A stretch of 12,918 bases of DNA from Synechococcaceae bacterium WB4_1_0192 (GTDB taxonomy: Bacteria; Cyanobacteriota; Cyanobacteriia; PCC-6307; Cyanobiaceae), in assembly GCA_009926195.1 (NCBI GenBank), contig RFPK01000029.1, forward strand, positions 1 to 12,918, written 5' to 3'. Numbering within the stretch: the first letter of the stretch is position 1; each line of letters opens with the position of its first letter. The notes under the pieces were generated by a model that saw only the letters and a program-made list of their open reading frames with translations, did not search any database and had not been told where the DNA came from. The translations under genes were made by a program, and so were the position numbers. Shown here one piece after another: positions 4,951 through 12,626 of this stretch.

Positions 4951-6085
4951 CGCCGTTCATGTTGCGCAGGGTTGCCACCGAGGAGGGCGAGACACGGTTG
5001 AGATAGCGGAAGATCCAGTACTTGAAGATCGTGGCCAGCACCACCGGGAACGTGGCGATGAACAACATGATGAAGTTCTCCTCAGCCGGCAAACCGAGGT
5101 GGTGGGCGATGCCATCGAGCAGCACCGTCCAGCCCTCCGGGCTGTGAAAGCCAACGAAGATGTCCGTGAACAGGATGATTGCAAAGGCCTTGGCGCTATC
5201 GCTGAGGCCGTAGACCACCTCATCGAGGAAGCCGCGCAACACCTGCAGATCGCGCCGCCCGAGCAGACAGACCAGCGTGAAGCCGATCAGACCGCCAAGG
5301 TCCGCCAGGATGTTCTTGGTGGCCTCCAGGCCCTCCTGATCGGCCTCCTCCTTGAGGCTGCTGGCCTTCTCGGCCAGGGCGGTGTGCAGTTGTTCACGCG
5401 TCAGCGGTTCACGGCCCTCCAGCAGGGCCTGGAACTCCAGCTCCTCCTGATACAGGCGCAGCTTGTTGACCGCCTTCTCCTGCAGATGGGGCTTTGGATA
5501 GCTGAGGAACGGCACCTCCGGTGCGAAGCGATCCACCAGGGGTGAGAACACGATCGTGCGGCTGGCCTGTTGCACGATCAAGGGCACCAGAACGAGCAGC
5601 AGCAGGATCCGCAGCGAGACCAGGGTTGAATCGCGGCGGCGCCGGAAGCCGGCCACCACGGAGGCCTCGGCTTCTGGATTGAGCTGCCGGCGCACTCCGT
5701 CGAGCACGCCGAGCAGGCTGCGCGGCAGCAGTTCCGGTGAGCGGGAGATGCTCGGCATCCGGTCGCCACCGCCGTAGCGGGAAATCACCGTCTGGATCAG
5801 CTGCAGCTGGCGCAGCTCCTGGCTATCGAGCTCAGGCCGCCGTGGCTCGATCTCAGCCACGACCGTGCGGCAGAGCTGCAAGGCCGCCCGAAAGCGGCGC
5901 AGCATCTGGGCCTGGCTCTGGCGCGGGATGCTCAGCTCCAGCTCAGGCCGGACAGGCCGGTCGTTGTAGTACTCCAGTTCGAGGCTCTGGATCAGCAGCG
6001 CCGCCTCATAGGCGCGCTCCAGATCCAGGCGCACGTCGTTGCTGCGGGCGCGGTCCAGGCTCCCCATCCAGTCGGTCAACCCCAT
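4943..6085 (-). CDS. pxcA: Proton extrusion protein PxcA (CemA family)
   Basis: This 380-residue membrane protein belongs to the CemA/PxcA family. These proteins are needed for light-induced proton extrusion and pH adjustment in cyanobacteria, and CemA is the chloroplast envelope counterpart. Residues 1-150 are soluble and mostly helical. Hydrophobic segments follow at about 154-174, 262-276, 298-313 and 338-358. The family signature is clear: FVGFHSPEGWTVLLDGIAHHLG, then FIATFPVVLATIFKYWIFRY, LNRVSPSSVATLRNMNG to the end. Where CemA proteins often have LDTIFKYWIF, this one has LATIFKYWIF, so an acidic residue is replaced. Starts at ATG 6085, six bases after the stop of the psb32-like gene, and overlaps cobU by eight bases. 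It is likely part of one operon with its neighbours. Confidence 0.93.
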   Translation of the reverse strand: MGLTDWMGSLDRARSNDVRLDLERAYEAALLIQSLELEYYNDRPVRPELELSIPRQSQAQMLRRFRAALQLCRTVVAEIEPRRPELDSQELRQLQLIQTVISRYGGGDRMPSISRSPELLPRSLLGVLDGVRRQLNPEAEASVVAGFRRRRDSTLVSLRILLLLVLVPLIVQQASRTIVFSPLVDRFAPEVPFLSYPKPHLQEKAVNKLRLYQEELEFQALLEGREPLTREQLHTALAEKASSLKEEADQEGLEATKNILADLGGLIGFTLVCLLGRRDLQVLRGFLDEVVYGLSDSAKAFAIILFTDIFVGFHSPEGWTVLLDGIAHHLGLPAEENFIMLFIATFPVVLATIFKYWIFRYLNRVSPSSVATLRNMNGGG

Positions 6086-6091
6086 GGCGGC

Positions 6092-6778
6092 TCAGCGGGA
6101 GAAGACCCACCAGGTGATCATCGGCACCAGTGTGCCAACCACCAGCAGCACGACAACCCAGAGCAGGGCATTGCTGGAGGCAGTGTCCTCACGGCTGGGG
6201 ATGTTGGTCTCGATCGGCAGACGCTCCAGCAGCTGCGGCGGCCCGGGATCCTCACCCCCCTGCAGCACCACCTCCAGGCGGTCCAGGGCATCCAGGCCAG
6301 CCTGGCGGTAGCGGGCGCCCTCCCGGAGGGGCAGCCCCATGGTGCTGATGGCAGTGCTCGAGAGCAGCGCCTCAGGCAGCTGATCGAGGAGATCGGGCGA
6401 AGCCACAACGGCGGCACTGTTGTTCTGCGATTCGATCAGCAGCAACAACAGGGCGCTGTCGGGATCGGCACCACTCCAGCGTTCCACCAGCTCCTGACCA
6501 AGGCCATCGAGGCTCAGGCCGTAATCGAGGCGGCGCAGCGTGACCAGGCGGGCATCGACGTGATCCTGGGCCAGATCCAGCAGCCGCTTGTCGAGCTCGG
6601 CGCTGGCGGCACGACTGAGCAGATCAGCCGTGTCGAGCACGGCGTTGCCGGGCAGCTCGGCCGGAAAGTCCTGCACGCCGGCGGCCAGAGCCTGCTGGGG
6701 CCAGACCAGACCTGCCAGCAACAGGGCGCTGATCACTGAGGCCATCAGGGCGCGAAGGGTTCGCTGCAGCACCGTCAC
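6092..6778 (-). CDS. TPM-domain protein, Psb32-like (thylakoid lumen, PSII repair)
   Basis: This 228-residue protein has the layout of cyanobacterial Psb32 and plant TLP18.3. A signal peptide (MASVISALLLAGLVWPQQ then ALAAG, likely cleavage after residue 32) is followed by a TPM domain (about 45-175) and one C-terminal membrane span (NALLWVVVLLVVGTLVPM, about 203-222). Domain hallmarks are VLDTADLLSRAASAELDKRL at its start and RWSGADPDSALLLLLI. Psb32 protects photosystem II and speeds its repair after photodamage. The annotated start is GTG 6778. ATG 6745 would still give a signal peptide and is an alternative. It lies 25 bases after the TerB-like gene and six bases before pxcA. Orthology to Psb32 is inferred from architecture and the cyanobacterial host. 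Confidence 0.85.
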   Translation of the reverse strand: MTVLQRTLRALMASVISALLLAGLVWPQQALAAGVQDFPAELPGNAVLDTADLLSRAASAELDKRLLDLAQDHVDARLVTLRRLDYGLSLDGLGQELVERWSGADPDSALLLLLIESQNNSAAVVASPDLLDQLPEALLSSTAISTMGLPLREGARYRQAGLDALDRLEVVLQGGEDPGPPQLLERLPIETNIPSREDTASSNALLWVVVLLVVGTLVPMITWWVFSR

Positions 6779-6803
6779 CAGGGAATCTCGCCCCAGTCTG
6801 CCT

Positions 6804-7286
6804 TCAGTCGGCCAGGCTGTCGCTGTTGAGCAGGTTGATCACCTCAAGAATCTGAGTGCAGCGCTCCGCGTTGATCTGCAGCTGCTCAGCCAGGTTCAGC
6901 AGGAACTGGTGCTCAGTGCCGGTTTCGACGTGATCAGCCCAGGTGAGATCAGCAGCCACCGCCAGAGCGGTCTGGCGCTGGCCGGGTTGCAGCTGCGGCA
7001 CCGCCTGACGCACCAGCGCCTCGCAGCCCTGGCTCCGCAGCACCGTCAGCAACCGATCCAGCAGCGCCGCCATCTCCTCCTCGCCGCGTTCGCTGAATGG
7101 CCGGCGGGATTCCAGTTGCTGGCGCAGCCGCCGCGCCTCGACAGCACTCAGCTCACCATCACAGGCGACCGCTGCCAGGGCGATGGCGGCAAACGCCTCC
7201 GCCGCTCCGCAGACCTGGGGAATCGGGGGTGCTGAGGTCATCTCGGCGATTGCTGTTTTCTCCATCACAGCGCCGCCGCGCGGCAT
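6804..7286 (-). CDS. TerB-like helical protein
   Basis: This soluble, all-helical protein has 160 residues from ATG 7286, or 153 from ATG 7265 (MEKTAIAEM). Both starts are plausible, and the second gives a more typical N-terminus. The pattern ALAAVACDGELSAVEARRL (residues 37-54) and ADLTWADHVETGTEHQFLLN (112-131) is that of TerB/DUF533-type proteins: two similar helical repeats, each with an acidic loop followed by a helix with Glu. TerB proteins from tellurite-resistance operons bind metal through such acidic residues. Cyanobacterial single-gene versions have no known role and should not be taken as tellurite resistance. It is the first gene of the minus-strand run that includes the Psb32-like and PxcA genes, suggesting a link to membrane or stress physiology. 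Confidence 0.75.
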   Translation of the reverse strand: MPRGGAVMEKTAIAEMTSAPPIPQVCGAAEAFAAIALAAVACDGELSAVEARRLRQQLESRRPFSERGEEEMAALLDRLLTVLRSQGCEALVRQAVPQLQPGQRQTALAVAADLTWADHVETGTEHQFLLNLAEQLQINAERCTQILEVINLLNSDSLAD

Positions 7287-7358
7287 CGGCAGCCCCTGTG
7301 TTCACGGCCAGACCAACGGCTGTGACAACGTGAGCCTTCCTCTGAGGCCTGATCAGCC

Positions 7359-8021
7359 ATGGGACGTGCCGCCCGCCTCTGCCTGGCCGCCGGGGTGCTC
7401 GGCCTGATCCTCTGCGTTCTTAATCAGTGGACCGCACCGGCCCTCACGCCCGCTCTGGAGCGGGCCGGTGTGCTCTCCAGCCTCCTGGCGGTGGGCCTGA
7501 TGCTGGTGGCGATCCTCTGGACCCGCGCCGTGCCGATCGCGCCGGAACGGGTGGCCCTTGAGGGTGAGCAGGGGGTGCGTCTGTTGCCGGAGCTGCCCGA
7601 GGCCCTGGTGGAGGAACTCGGCTGGGGCAGTCAGATGCTGCTCACCGCCACCCCCGCCGCGTCGCTGCTGCTGCACTGGCGTGGCGTCACGCTGCTGCGG
7701 CGAGGTGTGTTGAACGAAACCACCTTCACCCCCGGGGCGATCTGTGAACGGGCCTGGAGCACGGGTCGGGCCATCGGCCTGGTGAATCTCAAGCTGTATC
7801 CAGGCCGCGCTGAATTCACCGGCCTGCCCGCAGGCATTCCCAGCCTGATCGTTCAGCCGATCGGTACCGAAGGTGTGATCCTGCTGGCGGGCTGGTCGCC
7901 GCGCTGCTTCAGCCGCAGCGATGAAGCCTGGTTGGAGGGCTGGAGCCGCAGGCTCAGAACGCCACTGGAGGCGCTGAACGTTGAGGGCCTGAGCGACGCG
8001 ACCCCGCTGGTGGCAGGGTGA
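7359..8021 (+). CDS. Cytochrome b6f haem-cn assembly factor, CCB2/CCB4 type
   Basis: This 220-residue protein has two N-terminal membrane segments (about 5-22 and 38-54) and a soluble domain behind them. The segment TPALERAGVLSSLLAVGLML followed by VAILWTR, and later ATPAASLLLHWRGVTLLRRG, is typical of the cofactor assembly of complex C subunit B family. In plants CCB2 and CCB4 form part of the machinery that attaches haem cn covalently to cytochrome b6. ATG 7359 starts right at the first membrane segment. The gene is divergent from the TerB-like gene (72 bases apart). Its last 68 bases overlap the end of the convergent lptC-like gene. Family assignment is from memory of the pattern. Confidence 0.78.
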   Translation: MGRAARLCLAAGVLGLILCVLNQWTAPALTPALERAGVLSSLLAVGLMLVAILWTRAVPIAPERVALEGEQGVRLLPELPEALVEELGWGSQMLLTATPAASLLLHWRGVTLLRRGVLNETTFTPGAICERAWSTGRAIGLVNLKLYPGRAEFTGLPAGIPSLIVQPIGTEGVILLAGWSPRCFSRSDEAWLEGWSRRLRTPLEALNVEGLSDATPLVAG

Positions 8022-9168
8022 AACGGGTGTCGACCCGCGCCCCAGGTGTGCTGAAGACGGCCTCACCGTTGGTGCCGATCCGCCCCTGCAGCTGGCTGGC
8101 GCGTGTGACCTGCCGGTATTGATCGCGCTGGAGCACCACCGCTCCAGCGGCGCTGAAGCGACCCGATGGCCAATGCCAGAGGCAGCGGCTGGCGGTGAGC
8201 TGCTCACCCGGTTGGCGCAGGTTGCAGTCGCCCGTCACCAGGGCGGTCTCGTCGATCAGGTTGATGCGCAGGCCATCGCCACGCACCCGCATCGCCTTGT
8301 TGGCGCCGTTGAAGGGCTGGTCGCTGGCCAGCCATTGCTCCTGAATCGCCCAGCGGGTCTGCTGGGCATTGAGCCAGGTGTCGCCACTACGGCTGCGCAG
8401 CCGCACCGGGGCAAGCAGATCGACCATGCCGTCGCGCAGGTTCCCGCGCAGACCTGTGGCCGTGAGCCGCAGGGCTGGAACCCGACCGGTCGATGCAGCC
8501 GCCTGGCCAGGCTCGAATCGCTCGCCCCGCACGGGGCCGGCGGCCTGAAGGTCGCCCTGGTCGGGTCGCCAGTCCACGCTGAGCGTCTGCAGGCGGATCG
8601 GTGGCGGCGGCCGGCGGCCTGTAGCCGGCAGGTTCTGCGACCACTGCTCCAGCAGTGGTGCGCCACGCAGTTCGATCCGATCCTGATCGAGGCGATAGCG
8701 GGCCGTGCGGGCGCTGATGCGGGCGCGGCGATCGGTGGCCACCGGGCGGCGGTCAATCACGATCAGGTTCTGCCTGGGAATCCAGCGCACCTGATCGCCG
8801 TAGATGCGCACAGGATTGGCGCCCATCAGGATGATGCGCACATCACCTTCCAGCAGGATCGCCTGGCCATCACCGATCACCGTGGCCCGTTGCGATCTGA
8901 GGTTGAGGTAGGGCTTGCCATGCCGATAGACGATCCCGTGCGGTTGGCGTGCCTGGGCCAGCTGACGATTGAGGTCGTAACGGGCTTCAGGACTGGACAG
9001 CGCCCAGGCCGGTTGCCCGGTGGGGGTCTGCTGGCGCAGATCCAGGGACCGGAACACGAAGGGTTCCGGAGCGGCCGCTTCACGGGTCCGGCTGGCGCAG
9101 GCCCCGAGCAGCAGAGCCAGGACCAGGGCGGTAGCCCGTGGCAGCGAGCGGATGGAGGCTGGGGTCAC
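7954..9168 (-). CDS. lptC: LptC-like LPS export periplasmic lipoprotein
   Basis: This 404-residue exported protein, much longer than the proteobacterial LptC of about 190 residues, fits the extended cyanobacterial form. It has a signal with the lipobox LLLGAC (Cys24). Two beta-rich regions resembling the LptC/OstA fold follow. The first is near residues 40-170: ALSSPEARYDL, then DGQAILLEGDVRIILMGANP. The second is near 235-385: DGMVDLLAPVRLRSRSGDTW, then ALVTGDCNLRQPGEQLTA. Such proteins bridge the inner-membrane LptBFG transporter and LptA/LptD in moving lipopolysaccharide outward. The start is GTG 9168, overlapping the metG stop as GTGA, so translation is coupled. Its last 68 bases overlap the convergent CCB-type gene. 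Confidence 0.8.
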   Translation of the reverse strand: MTPASIRSLPRATALVLALLLGACASRTREAAAPEPFVFRSLDLRQQTPTGQPAWALSSPEARYDLNRQLAQARQPHGIVYRHGKPYLNLRSQRATVIGDGQAILLEGDVRIILMGANPVRIYGDQVRWIPRQNLIVIDRRPVATDRRARISARTARYRLDQDRIELRGAPLLEQWSQNLPATGRRPPPPIRLQTLSVDWRPDQGDLQAAGPVRGERFEPGQAAASTGRVPALRLTATGLRGNLRDGMVDLLAPVRLRSRSGDTWLNAQQTRWAIQEQWLASDQPFNGANKAMRVRGDGLRINLIDETALVTGDCNLRQPGEQLTASRCLWHWPSGRFSAAGAVVLQRDQYRQVTRASQLQGRIGTNGEAVFSTPGARVDTRFTLPPAGSRRSGPQRSAPPVAF

Positions 9169-10733
9169 AGCGGTCCGTCAAGCTCGAGCCGGGCCATCAC
9201 CGGCGAGGGTTCAGGCAGAGGCGCAGCGGGCACCAGACCGCCCCAGCTCAGCTGCTCGATCCAGTTGGCGGCGGTTGCAGTGCCGGCCGCGGACCCGGGC
9301 TGTTCCTGTCCCAGCTGCTGCAGCATCCGGCCCGAAAGATCAGGCAACAGCGGGGTCAGCAACAGGGCAACGATGCGAGCCGTCTCAAGGACGGCATACA
9401 GATCGGCCCCCACCTGATCGCGGCTGCCCTCCTGCTTCATCCGGCTCCAGGGAGCCTGCTCGTTCAGGAAACCGTTGGCAGCGATCGCCAGCTGGAGTGT
9501 GGCTTCTGCGGCACCGCGGAAATCGAGTTGATCGAGGCTGGCGATCACGGTGGCGGTCGCCTGGCTGGCGGCCTCTGCCAGAGGGTGATCAGAGCTGCAG
9601 GCAGCGCCGGCCGGTGGCACCGCCTCGGCAAACCATTTGCGCGCCATCGAACTGGTGCGGTTCAACAGGTTGCCGATCGTGTTGGCCAGGTCGTTGTTGA
9701 CCAGATCGCTGAAGCGCTGCTGCTGAAAGTCGCCGTCCTCACCAAAGGGAATGTCGCGCAGCAGATACCAGCGCACCGCATCGCGACCGCAGCGTTCAAG
9801 CAGCTCGGCCGGGTCGAGCACATTGCCGAGCGATTTGCCCATCTTCTGGCCCTCCCGGGTCAGGAAGCCGTGGCCAAACACCTTCTCGGGCAGCGGCAGT
9901 CCGGCCGACAGCAGCATCGCCGGCCAGTAGACGGCGTGGAAGCGCAGGATGTCCTTGCCGATCACATGCACCGAAGCCGGCCAGCCGCGGGCCAGAGCCG
10001 TGTCCAGATCGGGGGCGTCCGCTTCGGTCAGCAGGGCGGTGATGTAACCGAGCAGGGCATCGAACCACACATAGAAGGTGTGCCCCTCATGGCCGGGGAC
10101 CGGGATGCCCCAGGGCAGATTGACGCGCGAGATCGAGAAGTCGCGCAGACCCTGCCTGACGAAGTTCTCGACCTCATTGCGGCGGCTGGGGGGCTGAATG
10201 AAGCCAGGCTGGCTGATCAGTGCCTCGATCTGCTGCTGATACCGCGAGAGTCGGAAGAAGAGGTTGACCTCATCGCGCCACTCCAGCGGACGGCGATGGA
10301 TCGGACATTCAGGATCCTGTGCTTCGTGCGGATCGTCCTTGAATTCTTCGCAGGCCACGCAGTACCAACCCTGCTGGCGACCCTCAACGATGTCGCCGCT
10401 GGCCTCGACCCGGGCAAAGAACTGCTCGACGATGCGGCGATGGCGGGGATCGGTCGTGCGGATCAGGCGGTCATTGCTGATCTGCCAGCGCTGCCACAGC
10501 TCGCGGTACTGGGCACTGACCGCATCGCAGTGGGCCTGGGGGCTCAGGCCAGCGGCCTCGGCCGTGCGCTGAATCTTCTGGCCGTGTTCATCACAGCCGG
10601 TGATGAACAGCACCTCATCGCCCCGCAGCCGCCAGAACCGGGCCAGGGCGTCGCAGGCCAGGGTCGTGTAGGCACTCCCCAGGTGCGGCCTGTCGTTGAC
10701 GTAATAGAGCGGGGTGGTGAGGGTTCTGGTCAT
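9165..10733 (-). CDS. metG: Methionyl-tRNA synthetase
   Basis: This class I aminoacyl-tRNA synthetase of 522 residues charges tRNA-Met with methionine. The HIGH motif appears as PHLGSAY (16-22) and the KMSKS loop as KMGKS (297-301), a Ser-to-Gly change that I take as tolerated. The single zinc site CVAC...CPIH (C125, C128, C143, H146) matches the Thermus-type arrangement of the connective peptide. Further family marks are FITGCDEHGQKI, FYVWFDALLGY and HVIGKDILRFHAVYWPAM. The anticodon-binding helical domain follows to the end, and the extra C-terminal tRNA-binding domain of E. coli MetG is absent. ATG 10733 is used. The gene overlaps lptC by four bases and diverges from the FAD oxidoreductase gene. 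Confidence 0.97.
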   Translation of the reverse strand: MTRTLTTPLYYVNDRPHLGSAYTTLACDALARFWRLRGDEVLFITGCDEHGQKIQRTAEAAGLSPQAHCDAVSAQYRELWQRWQISNDRLIRTTDPRHRRIVEQFFARVEASGDIVEGRQQGWYCVACEEFKDDPHEAQDPECPIHRRPLEWRDEVNLFFRLSRYQQQIEALISQPGFIQPPSRRNEVENFVRQGLRDFSISRVNLPWGIPVPGHEGHTFYVWFDALLGYITALLTEADAPDLDTALARGWPASVHVIGKDILRFHAVYWPAMLLSAGLPLPEKVFGHGFLTREGQKMGKSLGNVLDPAELLERCGRDAVRWYLLRDIPFGEDGDFQQQRFSDLVNNDLANTIGNLLNRTSSMARKWFAEAVPPAGAACSSDHPLAEAASQATATVIASLDQLDFRGAAEATLQLAIAANGFLNEQAPWSRMKQEGSRDQVGADLYAVLETARIVALLLTPLLPDLSGRMLQQLGQEQPGSAAGTATAANWIEQLSWGGLVPAAPLPEPSPVMARLELDGPL

Positions 10734-10826
10734 CGGCGCGATCCTACGGAGAGGGGCCGGCCTCGATTCGCCTTAGGGTCCAGCTCGCGCATCATCCGTC
10801 TGTCTGCACGCCATGGCTGAGCCCCT
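10734..10826. promoter_or_regulatory. Divergent promoter region of metG and the FAD oxidoreductase
   Basis: This 93-base gap must hold the promoters of both divergent genes. On the minus strand TAGGAT lies close to the metG start, too near for a usual leader, and on the plus strand TAGGGT is a weak -10 candidate; neither has a clear -35. A five-codon frame ATG GCT GAG CCC CTA TGA (10813-10830) overlaps the oxidoreductase start as ATGA. Confidence 0.4.
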
Positions 10827-12626
10827 ATGACTCAGGTCATCGACGCCATCGACGTGCTGGTGTGGGGCGGTGGCAGCGGTGGTGTGGCCGCTGCCCTGCA
10901 GGCGGCCCGCAGCGGTGCCGACACCCTGCTGCTCACGCCCGGCAGCTGGCTGGGGGGGATGGTGAGCGCCGCCGGTGTGTGCTGTCCCGATGGCAACGAG
11001 CTCAGCCCCTGGCAGACGGGGATCTGGGGTGCCTTCCTGAGGGCGCTGGAGCAGGCGGAACCGGCGGGGCTCGATCACAACTGGGTGAGCTGCTTCGGCT
11101 ACCGGCCTGCCAGCGCCGAGGCAATCCTGCAGGGCTGGGTTAGTGCCGAGCCCCGCCTGCAGTGGTGGTCGGACTGTCGTCTGCTGGAGGTGGAACGCCA
11201 GGGCGCCCGGATCACGGCGGTGCAGATCGAGCGACAGGGCCGAGGGCAGCGGTTGGGCTGCAAGGTCGTGATCGATGGCAGTGATCGCGGTGATCTGCTG
11301 CCGTTGGCGGCGGCTCCGTTCCGCTTCGGCTGGGAAGCCGAGGAGTGCTGGAGCGAGCCGAGCGCCCCTGCCCAGCAGCGCCTGGACAGCGATCCGTTTT
11401 TCCAGGATCAGCCCGTGCAATCACCCACCTGGGTGGTGATCGGTCAGCTGACCAGCGACACCCTGGCGGTGGACCCGGCAGCCACCAAAGCTCTGCCAGC
11501 GCCATTCACGCAGGCCTGTGAAGCCTTCGGCCTTGAGCGCACGATCAGCTATGGACGTCTGCCTGGCGGCCTGGTGATGCTGAACTGGCCGTTGCATGGC
11601 AACGACTGGCACGGCCAGCTGGAGCGCGCCTTCAGCGGCGATGACGCCGCCGAGGCGGCACTGAATCGCGAGATGCAGGCCCACAGCCTGAGCTTTGCCT
11701 CGGTGCTGAAGGAGGCCAGCGATGGCTGGATCAAGCTGGGTGCAGCCTTTCCGCAGCAGGCCGGCAGCCCGGCCCCCTGGCTGGCAGCGATGCCGTACTG
11801 GCGCGAAGGCCGACGCCTGGTCGGTCTGCATACGGTGATCGAGCAGGAGCTGTTGCCCCAGTCGATCGGTGCCACGATCGCGCCCTTGCCGTTCGATGCG
11901 GCAGGCGTGCTGCAATCCATTGCCGTTGGCAACTACGCCAACGACCACCACTACCCAGGACCCGATTGGCCCCTGGCCCCCAAAAGCTGCCGTTGGGGCG
12001 GCCGCTGGAGTGGCACCCCGTTCTGCGTGCCCTATGGCGCCCTGGTGAGCGCGGAGGTGGAGAACCTGCTGGCCGCGGACAAGGCGTTCAGCACCAGCCA
12101 CATGGCCAACGGTGCCACCCGTCTGCAGCCCCTGATCCTGAACATCGGCCAGGCGGCCGGTGCAGCGGCGGCCCTCAGCCTGCGTCAGAGTTGCCCACCG
12201 GCGGCCCTGCCGGTACGGCTGCTGCAGGAGGCGCTGATCAGCGATCCGCAGGCTCCAGCGGGCCCGTTGCCTCTCTGGGACACCCCCTGGCACCATCCCG
12301 CCTGGGCCGAGCGTCAGCGGGCCGCCCTGAACGATCCAGGGCTGCTGGCTCCGGACGGCAGCCTGGCCGGTACCGCGGCGGGCCTGCAGGTTCATCAGGC
12401 GCCACCCGCCACCGGCGAACGGCTCTGGCAGGGGGAGCTGCGGCCTGATGGTGAGGGCGCCTATCACCTTCAGCTGGCTGATGGTGGCGGTAGCTGGCCC
12501 CTGATCACGCTCGAGCCAGCGCTGCACCAGTGGCTGGCGAATCAGGAGCGCGGGCGGCCGGTGGCCTTGATCGGCTGCGCCAACCCCTGGGGCCCGTGGC
12601 TGCGGGTCTCGCGCCTAGCCCGCTGA
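10827..12626 (+). CDS. FAD-dependent oxidoreductase (FAD_oxidored-like)
   Basis: This 599-residue flavoprotein has no predicted signal peptide. The N-terminus has the Rossmann FAD-binding fold: VLVWGGGSGGVAAALQAARS with G14-x-G16-x-x-G19, then LGGMVSAAGV. Near residues 420-450 the second FAD contact SHMANGATRLQPLILNIGQA is followed by AGAAAAL. This pairing is characteristic of the FAD_oxidored family, whose members include many enzymes of unknown substrate. The middle part has WGGRWSGTPFCVPYGALVSA, and the last 130 residues look like an extra, perhaps beta-rich domain (GERLWQGELRPDGEG). The substrate is not predictable. It starts at ATG 10827, overlapping a five-codon frame, and its last 12 bases overlap the convergent gene at 12615. 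Confidence 0.85.
   Translation: MTQVIDAIDVLVWGGGSGGVAAALQAARSGADTLLLTPGSWLGGMVSAAGVCCPDGNELSPWQTGIWGAFLRALEQAEPAGLDHNWVSCFGYRPASAEAILQGWVSAEPRLQWWSDCRLLEVERQGARITAVQIERQGRGQRLGCKVVIDGSDRGDLLPLAAAPFRFGWEAEECWSEPSAPAQQRLDSDPFFQDQPVQSPTWVVIGQLTSDTLAVDPAATKALPAPFTQACEAFGLERTISYGRLPGGLVMLNWPLHGNDWHGQLERAFSGDDAAEAALNREMQAHSLSFASVLKEASDGWIKLGAAFPQQAGSPAPWLAAMPYWREGRRLVGLHTVIEQELLPQSIGATIAPLPFDAAGVLQSIAVGNYANDHHYPGPDWPLAPKSCRWGGRWSGTPFCVPYGALVSAEVENLLAADKAFSTSHMANGATRLQPLILNIGQAAGAAAALSLRQSCPPAALPVRLLQEALISDPQAPAGPLPLWDTPWHHPAWAERQRAALNDPGLLAPDGSLAGTAAGLQVHQAPPATGERLWQGELRPDGEGAYHLQLADGGGSWPLITLEPALHQWLANQERGRPVALIGCANPWGPWLRVSRLAR

Noticed and set aside
6804..7286. Tellurite resistance operon
   Set aside because: Only a TerB-like domain is present; no TerC, TerD or other ter genes lie nearby.
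8119..9417. 432-codon open frame on the plus strand
   Set aside because: It is antisense to the lptC-like gene, which has a lipobox and coupled start. No domain was recognised.
9138..10820. 560-codon open frame on the plus strand
   Set aside because: It is antisense to metG, which has every synthetase motif. High GC keeps this frame open, and its composition is repetitive and matches no family.
11421..12527. 368-codon open frame on the minus strand
   Set aside because: It is antisense to the FAD oxidoreductase. Gln/Arg/Gly-rich shadow text without any motif.
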